A stretch of DNA of 64,000 bases from Rheum nobile (lineage: Eukaryota > Streptophyta > Magnoliopsida > Caryophyllales > Polygonaceae): assembly GCA_027886185.1 (NCBI GenBank), contig WOAB01000040.1, positions 11,842,001 to 11,906,000 of the forward strand, written 5' to 3'. The translations under genes and the position numbers were made by a program. Below are positions 55,312-64,000 of this stretch, in pieces. Under the pieces are notes generated by a model that was not told the origin of the DNA, ran no database searches, and saw nothing but the letters and a program-made list of their open reading frames with translations. Numbering within the stretch: the stretch's first letter is position 1; the number at the start of each line of letters is the position of its first letter.

Positions 55312-56385
55312 AACTACCTAGATTTGGCTGTTAAGGAATTCATTATACATCATGTAATTTCTAGCTTAATAGTTATATCAGCAATTGATCATAAGTATCT
55401 AAAACATATCTATGCGTTTTTACGGTTACATGTTCGTATCTCTAGCTTGTCGGTTATGCTAGGTTTAAAAGCTTAAACTAACGTCAAACCATAAACGTAC
55501 TTGTCGTCTTTCGACAAGCATGATATAAATAACTAACTTGTCTTCATTAGACGAATAAGACACAACTTAATTGTCGTCTTTTGACAAATAAGATACAACT
55601 AACTTGTCCTCTTTCGACGAATTTGATATAACTAACTTTTCCGTCGATCGCCTAATGCATGCATGAGGATTTACGTCCATCGATCGCTTATTGCATGCAC
55701 AAGGATTTACGTACTAATTCCTCAAAAACTTGATTATGAAATATTCGATAGACTATGATTGATTTTTTTCATATAAAATTAGCATATGTGTCTCTTAGGT
55801 TATGTTATGAATACCAAACTTACCTCTTGATCAATCATATATCAGTTAAACTCGCATGTACCTTAAAATAATCATCAGACTAAAACTAACTCATATATTT
55901 AATTATACAATATATTTATTTTATCTATAAGAGACATCAAGTCATTACATCGAAAAACGATGATTTGAACTCGGGCGTGACCTTGATGTGGCATAACAAC
56001 AATTACACAATCTATAACTCTAAAGTGACGCCCATTATTGTCGATTACTACTTGTAGTAATATGATCAATTGAATTCCAAAAAAAGGTAATACGATCAAT
56101 AATACTAAAATATTTCATGAGAAGGAGCTTTGTTTGATTTGATTCCTTATCTCTCGGCTACTTTCTTGCAACCTCTATATGGAATATCGGAGGGATCCAA
56201 CATCGTGTACCACATAACAATTCAACCCCAAAATGTAAATAATTAAAGAAATTTGAATATGTGCCTAATGAGTAATAGTAATAATAAAAAATAAAGGAAA
56301 AAGGGAAGAAAGATTGAATCTTGTGAAGAAGAAGAGAAGTAGTTCCGCAGAGTGATCGGCAATTGGAGTATTACAAGGAGAGTTT
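55312..56385. other. Intergenic DNA with a short tandem repeat
   Basis: AT-rich, no gene recognised. It contains a diverged tandem repeat at 55499-55640 and AT-rich sequence to its right. Confidence 0.5.
55499..55640. repeat. Tandem repeat, unit about 45 bp, about three copies
   Basis: Units contain AACTAACTTGTC, a TCTTTCGACGAA-like word and GATATAACTA. Copies differ by substitutions and small indels. Confidence 0.6.
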
Positions 56386-56400
56386 GTTACGTGACGTAAC
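56386..56400 (+). promoter_or_regulatory. ACGT-core palindrome (bZIP-type site)
   Basis: GTTACGTGACGTAAC is a palindrome with two ACGT cores, 20-40 bp upstream of a CATAAAAGG box (about 56423). In plants such elements bind bZIP factors. Its position upstream of the exon at 56607 suggests a promoter. Binding is inferred. Confidence 0.4.
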
Positions 56401-56606
56401 AAATTTTGGTTTCCCTAAACAGACATAAAAGGAGGTGCCCACCCCTCACGCCTTTCTAACCCCTCGCCCCTCTTTCCTTGTGCATCGTAGCGTCTCCTCG
56501 ATCCACTTTCCAATTGTTCACAACAAACACAAGCACAATCGATCCACTATAAATCCAGCTTCGATAGCGCTAGCTCCACAGAACCCCGCAGTCGTTTCCC
56601 CCATAA

Positions 56607-56768
56607 ATGACAACATTGCTTCTCCATCCTACTGACCTCGTCTGCGCTCGTCTCACTCTACGCCCTGCATTGTCCCTCGTCCACACTACTTCGTCTCCGT
56701 CTCCGGAGAGCGCCCGCTTCACCGTCTGCTGCCTACCATTTCTCTTCGGTAACAACGTTAAGGAAAAG
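56607..56768 (+). CDS. Possible first exon of a plastid-targeted protein
   Basis: ATG 56607 opens MTTLLLHPTDLVCARLTLRP, then ALSLVHTTSSPSPESARFTV and CCLPFLFGNNVKEK before a good donor (AAG|GTACGT at 56768/56769). The peptide is rich in S, T, L and R and poor in acids, as transit peptides are. A promoter-like palindrome and TATA-like box lie upstream. No second exon was found downstream before the palindromic element at 57395. It may be a truncated gene or one whose other exons lie far away. Function unknown. Confidence 0.4.
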
Positions 56769-57384
56769 GTACGTCTCTTCGATTCGCAGAATTTAAATCT
56801 TTATAGTACGTAATTTGATTCCGAGAGGATAATTTTGGACTGTTTGAGTCATGGTGGGATGTACTATTACCTCTCTCTTTTTTAAACCTCGCAATTTAAT
56901 TCCCAATTGACTTTTTATCAACTTCTAGATTAATTTGTGAAATTCATTACATCCACAAAACAATTGTAATCTCTTTGGTTTGGAGGAAGTGATTTCTTAA
57001 AATAATCTGTATAAACCAACCAAGATAAAACAGGTCGCGTTTGAATTAGTAGTATTGGATAAAAGATAGACCTAATATAGGATTCTTTTCAGTTTAGTGC
57101 TACCTACTCTAGTACGTGGTTTAAATATTATTAAAAAGGATTTGTTAATATTATTGTTTAATATTTTACTATGTAGCGGTTTAATAGATCAGTCATACCC
57201 TTGCAATAGCAACAGGCGACATATATGCGAACGAATCTTGCACCGAGCTAGATGCACGTGAATAAAATCAAATTCAATTCGGTGCTTTGTTTATATAAAT
57301 ATAAATATATATCTTGTGTGCTAGCTGGTCTATTAGTAAAATAATGTGTACAGAAACAAGTTATATATTTTCACTATAGGATAG
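56769..57384. other. Intron-like or intergenic DNA
   Basis: AT-rich. It could be the first intron of the possible gene at 56607. No acceptor plus exon was recognised. Confidence 0.4.
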
Positions 57385-57394
57385 TGTATCAGTG

Positions 57395-58642
57395 GAATTT
57401 TTTCTCAAAATGGGCACTTTTTTTAAATTTATTCTGGTTATAGGCTTGGAACGAAATTTATTATGAGAATAGGCTGGCTGAGGGAGGATTGGGGTAAGTC
57501 GCTGTACGGACAAGCGACTCACCTGAATAAAGTCGTTGTACCGACCTGCGACTCTACCCGAACCGCTATGTTTTTTATTTTTTTTAAAAAAGGAAGAGTC
57601 GCTATTCTGTGCAGCGACTCATATATAAAAAAAATTTGTTATTATTTTTTTCTGCGTGAACATAAGTTAAATACTAAAAAAAGTAAAAAAAAAATATATA
57701 TATATATATATATATGAGTCGCGACACTATGCAGCGACTCAAATTTTTTTTTTTAGGAAATTAATTATTTGATATAGTTTTTACTCCTTTGAAGAAGTCT
57801 ACTTTGTGCGGCTCGTTGATGGATCAAATGAGGTCCAAATGGGATATGATCAGCGGCTATGGGTTCGTGTCGTTGCAAGGATTCATCGAATGTGAGTCGC
57901 AAAAGTTGTACCTTTTTCTGGAAGCACGCGGGTCGCGCGAACATGGTTCAAGGCGCATGCCTGAAATACATATAACAAAGCACCCTTGAACCATGTTCGC
58001 GCGACCCGCGTGCTTCCAGAGAAAGGGTACGTACAGCTTCTGCGACTCATATTCGATGAATCCTTGCAACGACACGAACCCATAGCCGCTGATCATATCC
58101 CATTTGGACCTCATTTGATTCATCAACGAGCTGCGCAAAGTAGACTCCTTCAAAGGAGTAAAAACTATATCAAATAATTAATTTTCTAAAAAATAAAAAA
58201 TAAAAAATTTTGAGTCGCTGCACAGTGCAGCGACTCATATATAATTTTTTTTTACTTTGTTAAGTTTTATTAGTAGTATTTAACTTATATATGGTAACAA
58301 AAAAAAGTAAAAAAAATTATATATGAGTCGCAGCACTGTGCTGCGACTCGATATTTTATTTTATTTTTGTCCCTTATTATTCACGCAGAAAAAAAATTAA
58401 TTTTTTTTTATATATGAGTCGCTGCACAGTGCAGCGACTCTTCCTTTTTAAAAATAAAATAAAAAACATAATGGTTCGGGTAGAGTCGCATGTCCGTACA
58501 ACGACTTTATTCAGGTGAGTCGCTTGTCCATACAGCGACTTACCCCAACCCTCCCTCAGTCAGCCTATTCTCGTAATAAGTTTCGTTCCAAGCCTATAAC
58601 CGGAATAAATTTAAAAAAAGTGCCCATTTTGAGAAAAAATTC
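57395..58642. mobile_element. Palindromic Mutator-like element with long arms
   Basis: TGTATCAGTG occurs on both sides (57385-57394 and 58643-58652), a 10-bp target duplication. Both ends begin GAATTTTTTCTCAAAATGGG reading inward. The left arm (57395-57953) and right arm (57984-58642) are inverted copies along nearly their whole length around a 30-nt spacer, with a net 100-bp length difference from indels. Arms carry many GAGTCGC / GCGACTC words. No transposase. The size of the duplication and terminal repeats suggest a MULE-type foldback element. Transcription would give a long hairpin. Confidence 0.85.
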
Positions 58643-58652
58643 TGTATCAGTG

Positions 58653-59740
58653 TGACCACTGTAACACGTGCAAAGTGCCTCGTGTGTGTTGGGCCGTGAT
58701 TTATTTAGCCTATCAGGTCAACCCAAATAAAGCAGCATGTGGGTTAGATTTCTAGAAGAAATGCGAGAAGGAGATCGTTGAAAGACGTTGGGAAAGATAT
58801 CGGGAGACCGGTAGTCACTTCGACGGCTCTCGTGAATTTCGGAAAACGGCTAGTTTAGTTTAACTCTGAGATTAGCATAAATATGAGGTTCAATTAACTT
58901 TGTAAAACATACTATCATCACTATTGAATACAAGCCACAATTTACCACTTTTTTGCTCTCTGCTTTAGATCATTCCAACGATTAATTCTCCGTTATAATA
59001 TTGAAGCGACTGTCGGCCGTTGGATTTCTTTATTCTCTTGTCTCGGGGGATAAGCTTGTCTCGTATTCTATTTATCTCATTCAGTTTATTGTTAAGTGAT
59101 TAGGATTATTTGGATAGATTTAATCTCTTTATTATCTAGTTGTCCTTCTTAAGACGATTCAGATCGATTCGATCTTTTCGTCTCAAAACAGTGTGAATAC
59201 ACGAGAGGCCAAAAGCATTCTCAATTATAGTTGTGCTTTATACTGTGCATACATAAGTTAAGAGATAAAATATTTTGTACATACATAAAAACAGTGAGTT
59301 TTAAACCATTACTCATAAGTAAAGAGAGACTATTAACTGTTGTGCTTTCGGATTTTTATATAATAAAAAATCAAAATGTTTGCAACATATAAACATAGAC
59401 TAACACATTTTCATCCTATAGTAAGGTATTATGAATAATCCTTATAATTTTGCAGCAATCAATCATAATCATGTGTAGACTAGTCGATTTCCACTGGACG
59501 TAGATATGCTCATAAACCAGGGGATGAAGACCTAAAATGAAAAACTTAGTGGAACAAAAACCTTATGGGAATAACTATTGTCCACCTTCAATTAACATCC
59601 ACAAGCTTGGCTTTTGTTAATATAACTCCTTGGATGTAAATTGATATCAACCAACGCACTAACATATATAATTCCATGTAGCCTAGCTTCTTCTGTACAT
59701 GAAAAGCTTTATATCTTATTTACGAGACTGACCCCTCCTT
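58653..59740. other. Upstream region of the NPF gene
   Basis: AT-rich intergenic DNA. No gene, repeat or element was recognised in it. Confidence 0.5.
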
Positions 59741-59750
59741 CAATTCCTCT

Positions 59751-59758
59751 CTATATGA
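59751..59758 (+). promoter_or_regulatory. Candidate TATA box of the NPF gene
   Basis: CTATATGA lies about 260 bp before the start codon. A possible leader-intron acceptor (GCGGTGCAG|G at 59998) just before the start suggests a spliced leader. The transcription start is not determined. Confidence 0.4.
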
Positions 59759-60012
59759 ACACTCGTCCTTTGCCCTCTTGTTCTCAACCTTAACTTGCTT
59801 GCATATAATTATTCTCCCTTGGCAAGTCCTATCCATCAAACATCCTCTTCCCATAGCTTTCTTTTGGTGGGTTTTAGCCATTGCTTCTTCTTCTCGATCG
59901 GCTTATCAATTAAGTATTATAGTCGATCAAGATTTGGACTCAATATTATAGAGTTAATCATTTTTTACACTGAGTTGAATTGACATGCTGCGGTGCAGGG
60001 CTAATATCAAAA

Positions 60013-61557
60013 ATGACCGTCATGGAATCTCCAGGCCACCAGGTATATATCCCTTCACTCTTTCACCCCTCACATTATATTTTACCTTTTCTAACTCACC
60101 CTTATACTAACTTGAATTTTTAATTATGTTTGTTTTCTTTACTATTTCCAAGCAAATTATTTATGCTTATTATTACCACATAATACGTTGATTTCATTTA
60201 CGCTTTACTCATTCACTTGGGCGAATATAAAAATTGTTACTTTGTAAAACGGCCGACTTTCAAAGCGGGCCCACCTCATGTATGATGGGCCATATTGTTT
60301 TCTCTTTGTCTATCCACACTTGCTATAATTGATATTACCAATATTCAAAACACAGGCAAACGAGCAAAACAACAGCAGAGCAGCATTAGAATTAGAAAAC
60401 AATTCACAAAGCCATCTTGTTAACATCCCACAAGGAGCAGTTGGGGAGTTAAACAACAGCAATGATCCCACAGAAATTGTTCCTGCCAACCCTAATATCA
60501 GTACTACTCCAAGAATCAAGAAAAGAGGCGGCCAAACATGGGCATTTCTGTTACTTGGTAATGAGTCAATCAAATATTCTCTTGCACAGTATCAATAGTT
60601 AGTAACTAATATGCATACCGTTGTGTAAATGCAGCAAACCAAGGGCTGGCAACGCTGGCCTTCTTCGGCGTGGGAGTGAACCTAGTCTTGTTCCTAACAA
60701 GAGTGATGGAGCAAAACAACGCGGAAGCGGCGAACAACGTCAGCAAGTGGACCGGCACCGTCTACCTCTTCTCCCTCCTCGGCGCCTTCCTTAGCGACTC
60801 CTACTGGGGCCGTTACCTCACCTGCGCCGTCTTCCAAGTCATCCTCGTCCTCGTAATATATCGCTCATCGTACCTAGCTAGCATTGTAACAAAGCATTAA
60901 TTGCGTTAGTAACAGTGAGGCGTGCGTTGACTTGTCAGGGACTGGTGGCGTTGACCCTAGCGTCATGGCTCCTCTTGATCCAGCCACAAGGCTGCGGAAA
61001 CACAATGGTAGCCTGCAACAGCCCGTCCACGGCGGCCACGTACCTCTTCTACCTCTCCATGTACATGGTGGCGCTGGGCTACGGCGGCCACCAGCCCACG
61101 CTCGCCACCTTCGGAGCCGACCAGTTCGACGAGTCTGACCCCAAGCAGAAGGAGCAGCTCACCGTCTTCTACTGCTACTTCTACTTCGCCCTTAACGTCG
61201 GCTCTTTGTTCTCCAACACCATCCTCGTCTACTACGAGGACGTCGGCTACTGGACCATCGGCTTCCTCGTCTCCATGGTGGCCGCCCTCGCCGCATTAGT
61301 CTCTTACTTGCTGGGGACCCCAAAGTACCGCTACGTTAAGGCTACAGGCAACCCTGTTCCCCGTGTCGCCCAGGTGTTCGTCGCCGCCTTCAGGAACTGG
61401 AAGTTGCCACCCGCCTCCCCCGACCGGCTCTACGAGATCCATGGCGCCGAGTCCTCCATTAAGGGATGTAGAAAGATTGTTCACAGCAGCGAATTTGAGT
61501 ATGTACATATTAATTTATCTTGCAATATTGAAGCCAGGCATGCAGTTTCATGCGCGC

Positions 61558-61590
<33 letters not shown>

Positions 61591-62569
61591 ACTGCGAACT
61601 AACGTACTGTTCCTTAATTGTTTGCTGACTAACACACTCTTAATTAGCGGACTGAACTGAGTGTTATGTTAAATGTAAACTGTGCATGTGTGCAGGTTCT
61701 TCGACAAGGCGGCGACGGTGAAGCAAGACGTAGAGGAGGAGAAGAAGAATCCATGGAAGCTGTGCACCGTAACGCAGGTTGAAGAGGCCAAGTGCGTGAT
61801 GAAGATGCTGCCCATCTGGCTATGCACGATCATCTACTCGGTGATCTTCACCCAGATGGCGTCCCTCTTTGTGGAGCAAGGTGACGTCATGGACACCGGG
61901 GTGGGGTCCATACACATCCCGGCGGCGAGCATGTCGGTGTTCGACATCTGCGCCGTGCTCATCTGCACCTGCCTCTACCGGAAAATAGTGGTGCCGGTGG
62001 CGGGGAGGGTGTCGGGGCACCCGAACGGGCTGACGGAGCTTCAGCGGATGGGGGTGGGGCTGATCATCGGGATCCTGGCGATGGTGGCGGCCGGGTTCAC
62101 GGAGATCCGGCGGCTGAGCTTCGTGGTCCCCGGGCAGCGCAAGAGTGGGCTGAGCGTGTTCTGGCAGGTGCCGCAGTACGCCCTGGTGGGAGCGTCGGAG
62201 GTGTTCATGTACGTGGGGCAGCTGGAGTTCTTCAACGGGCAGGCGCCCGACGGGATCAAGAGCTTCGGGAGCTCGCTCTGCATGGCCTCCATCTCCTTCG
62301 GGAACTACGTCAGCAGCATTCTTGTGAAGATGGTGACCGGCATCACCGCCAGGGGCGACAGCCCGGGCTGGATACCCGCGGACCTCAATTCGGGTCACAT
62401 GGACCGCTTCTACTTCCTCATCGCCGCGTTGACCGCCGTTGACTTCGGGGTGTACATCGTCTGCGCCCGGTGGTACACCCCCATCAACTTCGGGGGTGAG
62501 CCCGAGCGCAACAAGGGTAAGGATATCGAGATGGATCCTGATTTGTCCGCTGTCCACGGGGACGACTGA
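60013..62569 (+). CDS. NPF7.3: NRT1/PTR family (NPF7.3/NRT1.5-like) transporter, five exons
   Basis: Exons: 60013-60042, 60356-60557, 60635-60852, 60939-61498 and 61696-62569, all with GT-AG introns and matching phases. They encode 627 aa, a usual length for this family. The ATG at 60013 is the first in frame; a second lies at 60022. MFS/POT features: SDSYWGR (131-137), PTR signature FYFALNVGSL (231-240), GTPKYRYVKATGNP (276-289), FTQMASLFVEQG and a QVPQYALVGASEVFMYVGQL segment. It should have about 12 membrane helices, in the plasma membrane. From memory it matches NPF7.2/NPF7.3 best, known for root-to-shoot nitrate (and potassium) transport. The ExxE(K/R) site reads NQGLAT (79-84), as I recall for that clade. 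Coding exons 3-5 are GC-rich against AT-rich surroundings. The N-terminal 70 residues are Asn-rich and less conserved. No lesion is seen, so it is probably functional. Confidence 0.88.
61559..61588. repeat. (AT)n microsatellite in intron 4 of the NPF gene
   Basis: About 14-15 AT dinucleotides, within the intron at 61499-61695. Confidence 0.9.
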
Positions 62570-62949
62570 TCACTAAGAAGCCCGCGCAATGCCCTTCCAG
62601 CACCTACCTTGTTTGCATTTTATATATGATTCATCAAGTCATTTGATGATGATATCGTACGTGAATCGATCGTGATGGTAATTGGGCATTTAATTAGTTC
62701 GTCTAGGGTTTGCTTTAATTACCTCTTAATTTGCAGCATTAATCTGCCTAGCTAGCTAGCTAGCGATTTATTCTGTCGATCATCCAGTCAATCTTGTTAT
62801 TGACGTACCATAAAACTGCTTCCTACGTAGTTCGTCGGTCGTTTGTTGTTTCAACCGTATCTAACTTCTTTGATCCATCAATTACATTTCATGTAGTGAT
62901 TAATGGTATTTCAATCATATTTGGCGTGCTCGTTCTTCACTAGTGTTTG
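62570..62949 (+). other. 3' flank of the NPF gene
   Basis: Likely 3' UTR and downstream DNA. No classical AATAAA was noticed. GCTAGCTAGCTAGC repeats occur near 62750. Confidence 0.5.
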
Positions 62950-62956
62950 TCTATCT

Positions 62957-64000
62957 CTTTTTTTTTTTTAAAACGGCAAACATATTCCATGAGTTAACAT
63001 GTACAAAAGACCGGCTTGATCGGGGGATTAGTGTTCAGCACAAAAGAGCAAAGGCAACACAAGTTGCGCTCAAGAAAGGACAATTCAATGGACTTGCAAT
63101 CACAAGGTATTCAAATTTATTGTCATATCTAGGCCTAAATCACAAAAACACAACATTCAAACTTACAAACTCAGTGCATGAATCCATCTTCTCGTTGATT
63201 TGTCCTGACCTCGAAGCTTTCCACCAAGGCGCCCTCTCACATCAGCGATCGTGTGAGCAATGCAAAGATCGGCCGATATCGTCAAATTATCCCAAATTTT
63301 CATATTTTTGTACCTCCAAATATTGTAGACAGCACAAGTAAATGCAGAAATTCTGATCTTGAAAACAATAGAATGCTTACGGGTACTTGCAGAAAACCAG
63401 AGAAGCCACTCGAGCAAGGTGTCTTTAGCTTGGTAGATGCCAACCCACTCCATAACTTTGCAGATAACAGTCTTGGAGAAGTTACACTTAAACCATCTAC
63501 GTGAATCAGATTCTGATTTACAATTGCACATCACGCAGTTGTCGCTAGAAACCATCCAAAAAGAAAGAAGGCGTTGTAGGGTAGGGGCCTTATTCTTAGC
63601 AGCGAGCCATGTAATGAAGGATCACCGAGGAATACAAGATGGCAGCCAAATAAGATATCCCCAAAGTTCAGAATGCCCAGCTGGTCTCCACTTGTCATAA
63701 AACTGTCTACAAACGGAGGCTTTGGAACCACAGTACCAGGTACCATTCCACTCTTCAATACTCATGCTCATGCTCTCTTTAGTACGCAACAACTTGTCTC
63801 TAACACAGAGGATAGTTATCCAGGCCCAGCTGTCATGGTCCTTCTTGCTGATGTCCCAAATGTTTCTACCTTTGAGGATGCTAGAGGAAGCCCATTCGAT
63901 CCATATGTTGGGCTCATTGAGCTCAATATCTCGGATAAGAGTAGCCATATGGGCTCGATCTATTCCAAGCAAGCAGCTCCTTAAAGTCTAGGCCATCCTC
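62957..64000 (-). mobile_element. L1-type LINE 3' end, runs off the window
   Basis: A T-run at about 62959-62970 is the poly(A) tail of a minus-strand element. The minus strand then encodes the end of a LINE reverse transcriptase: IWIEWASSSILKGRNIWDIS, then DSWAWITILCVRDKLL and, after frame changes, WMVSSDNCVMCNCKSESDSR with CxxC and WFKCNFSKTVICKVMEWVGI. From family knowledge these are the zf-RVT region, with the pattern ..C..C....H/R..F.C. Stops and frameshifts between 63555 and 63622 show decay. The rest lies beyond 64000. Confidence 0.8.
63163..63972 (-). pseudogene. LINE reverse transcriptase C-terminal region
   Basis: Open pieces 63622-63972 and 63163-63555 cover the end of the RT and the zinc-binding C-terminal module. 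A stop after IWLPSCIPR and a frame change separate them. The endonuclease and catalytic RT boxes would lie to the right of the window. Confidence 0.75.

Noticed and set aside
57789..58177. Mirror-image open frames on both strands
   Set aside because: They arise from the inverted arms of the palindromic element, so the same sequence is read twice.
61820..62557. 245-codon minus-strand frame
   Set aside because: It is antisense to exon 5 of the NPF gene. High GC in the third position removes stops on the other strand.

Overview
This window is nuclear DNA from a flowering plant. It holds one clearly intact host gene, a spliced NRT1/PTR-family (NPF) transporter, with canonical GT-AG introns. Most of the rest is nested plant transposable elements: Ty3/gypsy and Ty1/copia retrotransposons with tRNA-Met type primer sites, CACTA, hAT-like and Mutator-like DNA elements, and L1-type LINEs. 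The species cannot be fixed from sequence alone.

Region 1 (1-28440) is a deep nest of Ty3/gypsy elements, all on the + strand. Element A (from 821) is split in its integrase by a 3.5 kb CACTA element (4937-8446, TSD GCT). That element carries two captured host gene fragments: five correctly spliced exons matching the plastid TPR protein OEP61/TPR7, and a piece of the DNA polymerase epsilon catalytic subunit. Truncated relatives B (9823-11938) and C (11939-12276 and 25061-28437) follow. C is interrupted by a complete 12.8 kb chromodomain element D (12277-25060, TSD GGAGA) with 2.4 kb LTRs, a primer site, a polypurine tract and an unusual acidic ORF before gag. D is itself hit by two solo LTRs (18955-20077 and 21008-21676), each with a recognisable target duplication.

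Region 2 (28438-37511) is older and more decayed: a copia remnant J split by a CACTA-like element, a LINE RNase H tail, a 42-bp minisatellite, and a long-inverted-repeat element with a poly(A) retroposon inside it (14-bp TSD).

Region 3 (37512-55311) begins with copia element E, complete and on the minus strand (TSD ACTAT), broken only by point lesions. Copia element G follows on the + strand. A gypsy composite H lies in G's 5' LTR, a CACTA element F lies in H's LTR, and a hAT-like element inside G carries a solo LTR of the H family. TSDs give the insertion order.

Region 4 (55312-64000) is the host-gene part. It contains a possible 5' end of a plastid-targeted gene (about 56386-56768), a 1.25 kb almost fully palindromic Mutator-like element (57395-58642, 10-bp TSD), the intact NPF7.3/NRT1.5-like gene (60013-62569, five exons, 627 aa), and the 3' end of a LINE running off the right edge.

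Nothing here resembles a wholly new system. The most unusual items are the two-gene capture by CACTA, the palindromic element upstream of the transporter gene, the pre-gag ORF of element D, and the retroposon with a duplicated GC-rich 5' block.
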